Assembly: GCA_948470335.1 (NCBI GenBank)
Contig: CAOKOL010000037.1
Coordinates: 1-36,996 of the forward strand
Direction: 5' to 3'
DNA from: an uncultured Lachnospiraceae bacterium
GTDB taxonomy: Bacteria; Bacillota; Clostridia; Lachnospirales; Lachnospiraceae
Length of the DNA: 36,996 bases
Positions 24,328 through 31,830 of this stretch are shown piece by piece; position 1 is the first letter of the stretch, and every line of letters starts with the position of its first letter. The notes beneath the pieces are model-generated. The model did not search any database. It worked only from the letters and a program-made list of their open reading frames with translations, and was not told the origin of the DNA. The translations under genes were made by a program, and so were the position numbers.

Positions 24328-26718
24328 TTATACCCGAATATGCCGTTTCACAACAGCCGTCAATTTTATGGGCATCTGGCTTAAATCCGTGATATCCATA
24401 AACGAATCCCCGTAAATCCGCTCAATGTTCTGCTTATCTTCCCCAATGGCCGCGGCCACGAACAGGATCTTTTTGCGCTGGTATTCCTGCTTAATCCCCC
24501 GCAGGTCCTCCTCGGCCGCGGAGCCGTCATAACCATGGTCTGCGGGCTGGCCGTCAGACACCAAAAGCAGGAGCTTTTCCTCCTCTGAGCGTCCGGACAG
24601 CTGCTCCGCCACAAACCGCAGCGCAGCCCCGTCGCGGTTGTTTCGGCGGCTGCCGATATCCATCAGGCGGTACCTGTCATCCTGGTCAAAGCTGTCAAAT
24701 TCCGCGTAAGAATACATCTCCACAGTATCCGGGTACCCGGTTGAATGGCCGTACACCATAATTGGAATCCCAAGGCTCTGGCAGAAATCATAAATGATAA
24801 CCGCCGCTGCCCGTGCGTAGGTACACCGGTCACTGGAACTCATGGAGCCGGATTCGTCCAGGAGCAGGGCTACCGCAAGTTCCGGGATCTCATTTGGCAG
24901 CCTGTTCCTGTAAAACACCTTGCCGTCGTTCCTGTGCAGGGCATGGGAGTCCAGCCTGCGGCCCATAAGCAGGCCGGTCTGCTTCCCGCCCCGCCTGCTT
25001 TCCTTCAGTTCCCTGGCAAGGCTTTTTTGCAGCTGCCTTGAGATGGCCAGCAGCGGAGCCGCGATAGCGTCATATTGTTCCTTCAGTTCCTCATCCACCG
25101 ACAGCATACGGTTAACCCTGATATTGACGCCCGCATGGATATTCCCATAGGAAATATTCCGGGCGGCTTCATTCAGCTCCCGGAGCCTTTCATTTTCCAG
25201 CTGCTCACAGGCGGCCTTTTCCGCCATTTTATCCAGGACACGCTCAATGTCCGCAGCAGCGCGGGCACACTGCTCGCGCTCATAAGCATCGTTTTTCTCT
25301 ATTTTCCCGCTTGTCGGGTTAGAGGCCGCCTCCGTCTGATGGTAAGGAATCCTGCCCTGCTCCGATTCGGAAACCTCTGTTTTTCCTGTTCCGGACATGG
25401 AACCGCCCGCCAAAGGCATATCCTGCCCAGATGGCAGGGCCGACCCCTCCTCCAAACTCTGTCCGCCGGTTTCCGACGCTTCCTCCTCATTTTCCGGTTC
25501 CGCCAGAAGATTCTCATTTTCCGCGTCATCCTTGGCATTTTCCGTGCCGTTTTCACTTTCTGTCCCATCCTGGGAATTTTCCGCGCTTTCTGTTCCGGCC
25601 TCATCATCTTTAGCTTCCGGCTCAGGTTCGTTTTTTTCCGCGGATTCCGATACGGCGGCAAGTGTTCTTGCCCTTGCCGCGGCGGTGGCTGACAGGACTA
25701 CATGGCCCGCTGTTTCAGCGACCGGTGAATGATTCCCTTCGCCAATGCCCGTGCTTCCGGGAACAGACCGCAGGAGCTTTGACATGATCTCCCCGATATC
25801 CTCTGTGCCGCCAGCCGCTGCCGCCGCTTCCTGGCGCCGCCTGCACGCCTCGCAGAACCCTTCAATATAGTCCCAGCAGCGGACCAATATCATATTTGCG
25901 GCACCCAGCCGCTCTTTTCCCGAACTGTTAAGCAGCGCGCCGTCAACATCGGAAATCAGACTGAACACGGCCTGTATCCGCTCATCGCTAAGCGGCTCAT
26001 CCCCATATTTGATCTCGCCAAATTTCGCGTAAGACAGCAGGATTTGCAGAATGCTCTCAAAAATATGCTGTTTTTCGTCATCTTCCTCCTCAATCAGCTG
26101 CGTCACTGTGGAGATCATCTCATAATGCCTCTCCCGAAATTTCTCCAGCCCGTATCCAAGGGTTCCCGGAAAATCCATCAGCATCCTGTTCTCAATATAC
26201 CCGTCCTCGATCACGTTTGAGATATGGTGCGCAACCATTTGGGCCATGCTAAGGTTTTGCGGGCCGGACTTCACATAATCCCAAAAAGCCTTTTCCCTCC
26301 GGGCATCCGCCGCGGTTTTCAACTCCGGCGGATGAGGATACCAGATATTGCTGGCAAAATAATTCATACGTGTTTGCTCCGCAAGGAAATCCGTATGGAG
26401 CACGTGGCCAAGCTCATGGGCAAACATACCGCATATGACCTGATACCGGTTTTCCCGCCCCCTCACTTTCGTGACAAGGGGATGCCCCGTGTTGATACGG
26501 ATAAACAGGTTATCCGTTGACGCCGCATGCTCATCCCTCGGTTTCCAGTACAGGCTTACATGGACCCTGCGGTTATAGTGGTACCTCCTTGTCTGCGCCG
26601 CCGCCATATCCTCGAAATGCCCTGCCAAAAGCCGTGACGAGAAGAACTGCCGGTCCGTGATTTTGCTCCGCTGCTCGTTCAGCCGCTTCTTTACTAATTT
26701 GTGATTCACCTTTGACAT
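24328..26718 (-). CDS. VWA-domain protein, CobT-like, with HELGH motif
   Basis: ATG at 26716-26718 (MSKVNHKLVKKRLNEQ) is chosen over the upstream frame, which overlaps the AAA+ gene. The product has about 796 aa. HELGHVLH at residues 101-108 is a zinc-metallopeptidase-like motif. An acidic linker (about 370-500) is rich in Glu, Asn and Ser. The C-terminal von Willebrand A domain starts near 616 with the MIDAS motif LDESGSMS and continues with LLLVSDGQPADHG. CobT (cobaltochelatase) has the same acidic linker plus VWA plan, and VWA proteins work with MoxR/CobS AAA+ partners such as the gene just upstream (28 bases apart). Here there are no corrin genes, so cobalt chelation is not implied. Confidence 0.8.
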   Translation of the reverse strand: MSKVNHKLVKKRLNEQRSKITDRQFFSSRLLAGHFEDMAAAQTRRYHYNRRVHVSLYWKPRDEHAASTDNLFIRINTGHPLVTKVRGRENRYQVICGMFAHELGHVLHTDFLAEQTRMNYFASNIWYPHPPELKTAADARREKAFWDYVKSGPQNLSMAQMVAHHISNVIEDGYIENRMLMDFPGTLGYGLEKFRERHYEMISTVTQLIEEEDDEKQHIFESILQILLSYAKFGEIKYGDEPLSDERIQAVFSLISDVDGALLNSSGKERLGAANMILVRCWDYIEGFCEACRRRQEAAAAAGGTEDIGEIMSKLLRSVPGSTGIGEGNHSPVAETAGHVVLSATAAARARTLAAVSESAEKNEPEPEAKDDEAGTESAENSQDGTESENGTENAKDDAENENLLAEPENEEEASETGGQSLEEGSALPSGQDMPLAGGSMSGTGKTEVSESEQGRIPYHQTEAASNPTSGKIEKNDAYEREQCARAAADIERVLDKMAEKAACEQLENERLRELNEAARNISYGNIHAGVNIRVNRMLSVDEELKEQYDAIAAPLLAISRQLQKSLARELKESRRGGKQTGLLMGRRLDSHALHRNDGKVFYRNRLPNEIPELAVALLLDESGSMSSSDRCTYARAAAVIIYDFCQSLGIPIMVYGHSTGYPDTVEMYSYAEFDSFDQDDRYRLMDIGSRRNNRDGAALRFVAEQLSGRSEEEKLLLLVSDGQPADHGYDGSAAEEDLRGIKQEYQRKKILFVAAAIGEDKQNIERIYGDSFMDITDLSQMPIKLTAVVKRHIRV

Positions 26719-26746
26719 ATGCCAGGTAACCCCCTTTCTGGTCAAT

Positions 26747-28621
26747 TCACGCGGTCGCTCCTCTGCCCGCCGGCCTGAAGACCGGCTCAAGGACGGTGCT
26801 GACCAGCGCCTCCCGGTCCTCCTCGTCCGTTGTCGCCTTACTGATCACCGTATACAGCGCTGACTGGTAGACATCACCGGTGATCTCGCTGCTGGTGATC
26901 CAGTCGATCAGGCCGCGCATCCCATAAGAGCCATCCGTAATGCTGTTTTTCCGGCAATACTCGGACAGGTCATTCACCACCTGCACCATCCGGGCTACCT
27001 GGATTTCGTCCGATGCCCCGGTAATGGACATGGCGCGCTGCGCCATCACTTCGGGAGTTGGCAGCTCTACGTCCCGCACCAGGCTCATGCGGTCGATCAC
27101 CGACTGGTTCAGCCCCCTGCAGCCTTCATAACTAATATTTGTCGTAACCACTACCACCGCGTCGGGATGGCGTGTAATCACCTCCCCGGTAGGCAGCGTG
27201 ACGGACCCTCCCTGTTCCAGAAGGGAGTTAAGGCCCACCAGGACGCCCGGCTGAACGATGGTGGAGGGCTCCTGCAGCTCGATCAGGTATCCATTCTTTA
27301 ACGCCTTGATGAAATCCGTCTCAATATAGGTAAAAGCCTGCCCGCTGTTCCCGGCGTTTTCCTCCCGTCTGGACAAAGCCCGTACCTTTTCCGTCACGCG
27401 GTCCAGCACAATGCCCATGCAGTCCTGGGCCGTCGCGGATCCTTTCTCCATGCCGGTAAGCGCCTGGTACACGCCCGCCGGGTCGTAATCCATGTCATCC
27501 AGGTCGGGCAGTTCCATCAGCTTCGCTATATTGGCGTAATTGATGCCGCCCATGCTCTTTAAGATCTCCCTTTCCTGGTCAAGCCGTTCGTCGCCGGTAG
27601 ACCCGGACTCCGAATCCGGGAAAAGCTGCCCTACGAAGTCAAAAATCTCTGTCCCGGCCGAACAGGTATACTTCATATACGGCAGGTTCAGGCCGGCCGC
27701 AATGGCTTTGGCGCCCATCGTCTTGCCGGTGCCTGCCGGGCCACGCAGCAGAAAATTCCGCATCTGCGTGGGCTTTCCCGTAGTCGCCTGGGCATGCCTG
27801 CAGATATCCACGGCCTCCTGGGGGATGATATACCATTCCGGCAGTTTTGGCACCAGCGCCTCTTCTGTTTCGCTCAGCGCCCTTGGACGCATCTGGTACT
27901 TCCCAATAAAATCCTCATGCGCCACAAGCGTTCCCGCCCTTTTTACCATGACACGCGCGGTCTTAGCGAAAATACAAAACTCGCCCGCCAGCACTTCGGA
28001 CGGCGTGAACGCCCCTGAGTCAAGCTGGGCCTGGGACACCCGCATCAGGTTTCCCGTCTTATCAACGTTTAAAGTGACCGCCGCCGCACAGGTATCATCC
28101 TTAACGCGCCGGTAAACATTGTCACAGAGAATCGCCATGCATTCGGTTGCTTTTACCAGATCAGGATATCCGCTGGCAAAACAGGCGCGGTACTCATCAA
28201 ATTTTTCTTTAAACTCCTTATCTTTCATAAGCACGGGGAACAGCGCCATCATGACCGCGGCTCCGTCCCTCCCCGCGCTATTCAGCACGTAGTTCTCAAA
28301 GGTTTCCGTGTTATTGTCATATACGCTTGCCATCAGGGCGCCGGTTTTACTGTCATATACTACCAGATGGTAACTGTCCGGCCCCATGGAGGATTTGTAC
28401 TCGGCCACAGTCCGGTGGTCGATCACGCCGACGGCCCCTTCGCCGCTGCCATCCATGCAGTGGCAGACCGCGTGTACAGCCTTAATGACGGTCGAGCAGA
28501 GTGTCGCCGTGGTTCCGTCCCCGTATATGGATGATACGCCGACCTTTTTATTCGCCAGGGTATCAAATGGTTCCGGCAGGGGGCGGCCGAAATTAAAAAT
28601 GTTGTTTAAGTATGCGCTCAT
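26747..28621 (-). CDS. AAA+ ATPase, MoxR/CobS-like, partner of the VWA protein
   Basis: This is a 624-aa protein. Residues 1-250 form an N-terminal domain I do not recognise (GDGTTATLCSTVIKAVHAVC, then VVYDSKTGALMASVYDNNTE). From about 285 comes the AAA+ core with Walker A LLRGPAGTGKTMGAKAIA (294-301), then the FDFVGQLFPDS segment. Later come AVVVVTTNISYEGCRGLN with sensor 1 and SVIDRMSLVRDVELPTPEVM, the CobS/MoxR-type arginine-finger region. AAA+ proteins of this class remodel or insert metals into a partner in complex with a VWA protein. Gene order (AAA+ then VWA) is as in that group. ATP-dependent remodelling is a family statement; the target is unknown. Confidence 0.85.
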   Translation of the reverse strand: MSAYLNNIFNFGRPLPEPFDTLANKKVGVSSIYGDGTTATLCSTVIKAVHAVCHCMDGSGEGAVGVIDHRTVAEYKSSMGPDSYHLVVYDSKTGALMASVYDNNTETFENYVLNSAGRDGAAVMMALFPVLMKDKEFKEKFDEYRACFASGYPDLVKATECMAILCDNVYRRVKDDTCAAAVTLNVDKTGNLMRVSQAQLDSGAFTPSEVLAGEFCIFAKTARVMVKRAGTLVAHEDFIGKYQMRPRALSETEEALVPKLPEWYIIPQEAVDICRHAQATTGKPTQMRNFLLRGPAGTGKTMGAKAIAAGLNLPYMKYTCSAGTEIFDFVGQLFPDSESGSTGDERLDQEREILKSMGGINYANIAKLMELPDLDDMDYDPAGVYQALTGMEKGSATAQDCMGIVLDRVTEKVRALSRREENAGNSGQAFTYIETDFIKALKNGYLIELQEPSTIVQPGVLVGLNSLLEQGGSVTLPTGEVITRHPDAVVVVTTNISYEGCRGLNQSVIDRMSLVRDVELPTPEVMAQRAMSITGASDEIQVARMVQVVNDLSEYCRKNSITDGSYGMRGLIDWITSSEITGDVYQSALYTVISKATTDEEDREALVSTVLEPVFRPAGRGATA

Positions 28622-28647
28622 TTCAATGATCTCCTTTCCTATGGAAA

Positions 28648-29367
28648 TTACCTATGATTTATTCTCTCTTCCGGATAAGTTTCCAAGCCTGTCTCCAGCA
28701 CCATTGCCCGCAAGGCCTCCATCAATTTTTGGTTATTTTCCTTAAACTGAGGAAAGAACGGCTTGTCCAGGCCGTAATCCAGGTATTTAAAGCGCAGGAA
28801 TGTATCAATTGCCCTGTCCTTTTCAGTCTCCGGGACTCTGCCGAGCAGTCTTTCAATTGTCACGGCCGATCCAAACTCCATGACCCAGAAATCGTATTCC
28901 TCTTTCTTACAGTATCGTTTTATCCATCTCTTTACCGATACCTCCGGCCCCTTGAAATGATAGGGCCGTTCCATACTTAAATGGGCCATGTAGCCTCCAT
29001 GCCCGTCCGGCACGGCTGAAACGGGATATGTCCGGCACGCTTTAGGCTTTGCCGGATGAACCATGCATCTGTTTTTTTTCAGGAAAACGCAGGCGTCATC
29101 CCGCCCGGTTGTTTTCAAAACATACATCGCGTAACCGGACGAACTTAAAAACGTCACTTCCGCATACCTCGCCAGGACATCCGCCGTACTCCTGATCCGT
29201 TCATCCCCGTCCCGCAAAAACCGCGCGAGCCTGAATACGTCCGGGCCTTCCAGCGGGATGCTTTCTTTTACATGTAGGCAACATTGTCCACATGCCTCAC
29301 AGTGGAACGGAAAGGTTCCTGTTATGGGCAGCGGCGCCATCAGGGTTACAAAATCTTTCATCATCAT
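28648..29367 (-). CDS. YkgJ-family cysteine-cluster protein
   Basis: This 239-aa protein carries CEACGQCC (Cys23, 26, 29, 30) near the start and DDACVFLKKNRCMVHPAKPK, then CRTYPV, later. This is the eight-cysteine plan of the YkgJ/UPF0153 family, which binds a metal, probably an Fe-S cluster or zinc. It is the first gene after a long leader, 26 bases before the AAA+ gene, and may cooperate with the AAA+/VWA pair as a metal-bound substrate. That role is inferred from position. GGAAAGGAA precedes a run of three ATG codons; I take the first. Confidence 0.8.
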   Translation of the reverse strand: MMMKDFVTLMAPLPITGTFPFHCEACGQCCLHVKESIPLEGPDVFRLARFLRDGDERIRSTADVLARYAEVTFLSSSGYAMYVLKTTGRDDACVFLKKNRCMVHPAKPKACRTYPVSAVPDGHGGYMAHLSMERPYHFKGPEVSVKRWIKRYCKKEEYDFWVMEFGSAVTIERLLGRVPETEKDRAIDTFLRFKYLDYGLDKPFFPQFKENNQKLMEALRAMVLETGLETYPEERINHR

Positions 29368-29469
29368 TTCCTTTCCGCCGTCTTAAACGGCTGTTTTATT
29401 CCTGCGGGCAACGAGCCAAGTAGACGTGCTTGCACGGATATTTGGCGACTGCCGCAAGGGTCAGATACT

Positions 29470-29485
29470 CCGCAGCTTGCTGCGG
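29470..29485. repeat. Leader hairpin CCGCAGC/GCTGCGG
   Basis: A perfect 7-bp inverted repeat with a two-base loop lies in the untranslated leader about 100 bases before the YkgJ-like start. No T tract follows, so it is not a terminator. It adds to the dense RNA structure of this leader. Confidence 0.45.
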
Positions 29486-29519
29486 GGTATTTGACTTATT
29501 ACGCACGGGTATGCCATAA

Positions 29520-29548
29520 GGCTCCCCGGAAAAAAGTTACAGGGAGCC
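29520..29548 (-). promoter_or_regulatory. Leader stem with internal T tract (possible third terminator)
   Basis: On the minus strand GGCTCCC and GGGAGCC (29520-29526 with 29542-29548) form a 7-bp stem with a T-rich loop. An alternative pairing of GGGGCC with GGCTCC upstream would place TTTTTT after the stem, as in a terminator. The two pairings exclude each other, which is the design of a switch. Confidence 0.35.
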
Positions 29549-29567
29549 ATAAGGCCCCGATCTATGT

Positions 29568-29601
29568 AAAAAAGCGCCCGGAGGACATGCCCCTGAGCGC
29601 T
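29568..29601 (-). terminator. Second leader terminator before the YkgJ-AAA-VWA operon
   Basis: Minus strand: AGCGCTCAGGGG (29590-29601) pairs with CCTCCGGGCGCT (29573-29584) over 12 positions with one mismatch and two G-U pairs, followed by six T. It is 200 bases before the first gene. Its place corresponds to the second terminator of the leader at 15553-15584. Confidence 0.65.
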
Positions 29602-29604
29602 TAT

Positions 29605-29618
29605 GAATCCATGGATTC
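29605..29618. repeat. Perfect 14-bp palindrome GAATCCATGGATTC
   Basis: The palindrome lies directly upstream, in the direction of transcription, of the second leader terminator. It could be a dimeric protein site or part of the RNA fold. Function unknown. Confidence 0.4.
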
Positions 29619-29688
29619 CTGATTTGTATTTACGGTATACAATCCGAAAGAACACGCCGCAGGCGCACCTTTCCGAATCCTACGCAAT

Positions 29689-29723
29689 AAAAAAAGTGCC
29701 TGAAAAATAACTTCTCAGACACT
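29689..29723 (-). terminator. First leader terminator before the YkgJ-AAA-VWA operon
   Basis: Minus strand: AGTGTCTGA (29715-29723) pairs with TCAGGCACT (29695-29703), nine pairs with one G-U, followed by seven T. The 5' flank GGTTACACAGTGTC is almost the same as GTTACCACAGTGTC at the other leader terminator (15653-15688). It begins about 50 bases after the predicted transcription start, without a start codon before it. Confidence 0.75.
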
Positions 29724-29740
29724 GTGTAACCGGAAAACTA

Positions 29741-29759
29741 TAATCGCTGTAAGCGATTA
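29741..29759 (-). promoter_or_regulatory. Initial hairpin of the leader transcript
   Basis: TAATCGCT and AGCGATTA form an 8-bp stem with a three-base loop, starting about 10 bases after the predicted transcription start. A put-like RNA stem near the 5' end that recruits an antiterminator is one possibility. Confidence 0.35.
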
Positions 29760-29776
29760 ATGAAACTGATATACGC

Positions 29777-29805
29777 AGTATAACAGGTTTTTTACTGATT
29801 GGCAA
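29777..29805 (-). promoter_or_regulatory. Sigma-A promoter of the YkgJ-AAA-VWA operon
   Basis: Minus strand TTGCCA (29800-29805) and TATACT (29777-29782) are 17 bases apart. The predicted start near 29770 leaves a leader of about 400 bases with at least two terminators before the first gene. Confidence 0.75.
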
Positions 29806-29865
29806 GAAATTTGAACCCTTTTTCCAAATTCCAAATTCCTTCGCTAGTAATCACATAACAACATT

Positions 29866-30051
29866 TTAATCTCTAAGATGAAGAAGCTCATCCTCAGTGA
29901 ATCCGGTGATTTTCATAACTTTTATAAATTCAATACCTTCATCCAACATATATTTAGCCATTTCTTTTCTTTCTTTTATGGAAGTTTCCCGTGCTATTTG
30001 ATTCCCATATTCAATTTTTTCTTTTTCATACAACTGGCCTAACTGTGTCAT
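29866..30051 (-). CDS. Stand-alone Rpn C-terminal tail, copy 3
   Basis: This 61-aa frame (MTQLGQLYEKEKIEYGNQIA, then RETSIKERKEMA) starts at 30049-30051, six bases after GGAGGAGG (30058-30065). Its DNA is nearly identical to the tail of the full Rpn gene at 30217-30414 for the first 80 bases, then diverges (EGIEFIKVMKITGFTEDELL). The tail ends in the LRD motif of the repeat module. It overlaps copy 2 by 26 bases in another frame. It has no nuclease part. A role as a separate inhibitor or assembly piece is inferred from known internal small proteins of rpn genes. Confidence 0.65.
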   Translation of the reverse strand: MTQLGQLYEKEKIEYGNQIARETSIKERKEMAKYMLDEGIEFIKVMKITGFTEDELLHLRD

Positions 30052-30220
30052 ATTGATCCTCCTCCTGAAGGCGAAGCAATTCTGCCTCAGTAAAACCAGT
30101 AACTTCCATAATATCAATGATATCAATATTACGCTTTAACATTTTCAAAGCCATTTCCCGTGTTTTCTGGTTCGCGTATTCAACTTTTTCTTTTTCGTAC
30201 AACTGACCTATCTTTGTCAT
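30026..30220 (-). CDS. Stand-alone Rpn C-terminal tail, copy 2
   Basis: This 64-aa protein (MTKIGQLYEKEKVEYANQKT, then REMALKMLKRNIDIIDIME) starts at ATG 30218-30220, which overlaps the stop of the full Rpn gene (ATGA), with GGAG a few bases before. It has the same VTGFTEAELLRLQ end as the full gene but is shorter in the middle. Its last ten residues are read from the ribosome site and start of copy 3, so it is truncated by the tandem arrangement. Tandem period to copy 3 is 169 bases. Confidence 0.65.
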   Translation of the reverse strand: MTKIGQLYEKEKVEYANQKTREMALKMLKRNIDIIDIMEVTGFTEAELLRLQEEDQYDTVRPVV

Positions 30221-31086
30221 ATTAATTCTCCATTCTGAAGGCGGAGCAGTTCTGCCTCAGTAAAACCGGTAACCCCCATAATATCAATGATATCAATACC
30301 ACGAGCCAGCATTTTCATAGCCATTTCTGTTTTTTCTTTTATGGAAGTTTCCCGTGCTATTTGATTCCCATATTCAATTTTTTCTTTTTCATACAACTGG
30401 CCTAACTGTGTCATATTGATCCTCCTCCTGATCTGCTTTAAATACTCCCTGTCAATAAATTTGTCACTTGCGACAATCACGCCGGAAAGGGCAAAAATAC
30501 GCTGCCCCTCATTCGCGATCTGTTCTGCCAGGTCCACAACCCGTTCCAACATGGCCTGCTTCCCTTCAGATCCGGAAATTGTTAAGGGCAGGATGACAAG
30601 CTTCATCAGGTCGTCATCCTCAAGCGGGATACCGGAACCAATTTTCCGCTGAATAGCCTCAAATGCTGCCTCGCCATCTATGTGGGACAGAAATGCCTGC
30701 TCCGTGCGCAGCGTAACGCAGCTGGTTTCAAACGTGGCTTCCGCGCTTTTCACATCACCGGTGTAAATGACAATCAGCCGCAGGTTAAAATTTCCATCTT
30801 CTTTATAATACTTTTCCAAAACCCTGGCTACATAATTCAGGTATTTGACCTTATTTAATCTTTTGTACTCAGCTTCGTAATCGACAATGGCATAGGTGCC
30901 ATCCTCCAGCAGGAACAAGTTGTCAACATCCTTCTCATTCGCCGAAATTTTCGGCAGGTTTGTCGGGAGCAGTTCCCTGATCGGCGGCAGGTCGAGCCCA
31001 TATGCCAAAAAACTTTTTTCCTTATAGGTCTGGCTGAGAATCTTAAACAGGATATCTTTATTTTGATATGCGATCCCTTCTGACAT
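30217..31086 (-). CDS. Rpn-family recombination-promoting nuclease/putative transposase
   Basis: This 289-aa protein starts from ATG 31084-31086, five bases after GGAGG. The GTG at 31143 would be almost at the transcription start. The N-terminal PD-(D/E)xK nuclease part has NKDILFKILSQTYKEKSFLA, then VDNLFLLEDGTYAIVDYEAE, which shows the D-x(n)-ExE-like pattern, and YKEDGNFNLRLIVIYTG. The last 65 residues (MTQLGQLYEKEK to LQNGELI) are a tail with its own GGAGGAGG and ATG at 30412-30414. Rpn proteins are known to promote recombination and some are anti-phage toxins inhibited by such an internal C-terminal product. It has its own promoter and is followed by two more copies of the tail. Confidence 0.85.
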   Translation of the reverse strand: MSEGIAYQNKDILFKILSQTYKEKSFLAYGLDLPPIRELLPTNLPKISANEKDVDNLFLLEDGTYAIVDYEAEYKRLNKVKYLNYVARVLEKYYKEDGNFNLRLIVIYTGDVKSAEATFETSCVTLRTEQAFLSHIDGEAAFEAIQRKIGSGIPLEDDDLMKLVILPLTISGSEGKQAMLERVVDLAEQIANEGQRIFALSGVIVASDKFIDREYLKQIRRRINMTQLGQLYEKEKIEYGNQIARETSIKEKTEMAMKMLARGIDIIDIMGVTGFTEAELLRLQNGELI

Positions 31087-31154
31087 CATATCCTCCATAT
31101 AAATTCTTATTGTCGTTCTTTTCTGTTTTGTTATATAAGCCACCCCTTTTTGTA

Positions 31155-31183
31155 ATTATAACATGTTACGCCCATTTTGTCAG
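31155..31183 (-). promoter_or_regulatory. Promoter of the Rpn nuclease gene
   Basis: Minus strand CTGACA (31178-31183) and TATAAT (31155-31160) with 17 bases between them. The start of transcription would be near 31148, close to the GTG at 31143. This favours translation from 31086, which has a Shine-Dalgarno. The 180 bases above it (31184-31365) hold T-rich sequence only. Confidence 0.8.
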
Positions 31184-31365
31184 TTGCTATATCAGGGGAA
31201 TCCTTTTTTCTTTTTTGTAATCCTTTTCCTTTTTAACATTTGGATTTATAAAGCCGCAATCCTTTTTAACAGAACAATCCGGCGGGTTCATTGCCCACAT
31301 AGATGCCTGTTGCCTGGTAATACATGGAACCGACCCATTGGTAAGCAGTCCGCTATATAAACGCT

Positions 31366-31752
31366 TTACTGAGCCTGGAACAGATCAAGATCATCCAGCA
31401 TCCCCAGAATTTCACTGTCGTCCGTCCATTCCGAAGATTCCGCATCCGGTTCAACGGCAGGCATGGCCGGAGACACCGTTATCGCCCCCAGACGTTCCTC
31501 CACGATCCGCCGGATCATCACCTCCAGCTTTTCATCTCTCATTTCAGATACGCTCACCTTTATTTTATATTCCTCAGCGAACATCTCCGGATGAGCCTCC
31601 ATATACTCGCAGAGGGCAGCCACAATCACCACGCTTTTCCGGTTTCCCAGGCGTTCCAGCAATTCACCCGCCCGTATCTCCTCATCGGAATCCATACCGA
31701 ACTGCAGCGTGAAACGGTATTTTCCATTCTTTTTCAAAATATCAGCCCCCAT
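31366..31752 (-). CDS. ParR/StbB-like partition adaptor candidate
   Basis: This 128-aa protein has an N-terminal DNA-binding style segment (KKNGKYRFTLQFGMDSDEEI then LLERLGNRKSVVIVAALCEY), which reads as a ribbon-helix-helix: strand FTLQFGM and two helices. The C-terminal part is acidic and disordered with a final helix LGMLDDLDLFQAQ, as in ParR proteins that bind actin-like filaments by their C-terminus. It follows a ParM-like gene by 78 bases, the usual order in type II partition loci. Family is inferred from fold pattern and context. Confidence 0.65.
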   Translation of the reverse strand: MGADILKKNGKYRFTLQFGMDSDEEIRAGELLERLGNRKSVVIVAALCEYMEAHPEMFAEEYKIKVSVSEMRDEKLEVMIRRIVEERLGAITVSPAMPAVEPDAESSEWTDDSEILGMLDDLDLFQAQ

Positions 31753-31830
31753 CTGCCATCAATACTTAAAATCATTTACTGTTATCCGGCAAAACACGCT
31801 GACAGCGCACTCTGCCGGACTCTCTCAGTT

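Noticed and set aside
29470..29485. Possible terminator in the second leader
   Set aside because: Perfect stem but no T tract on either strand; kept only as a hairpin.
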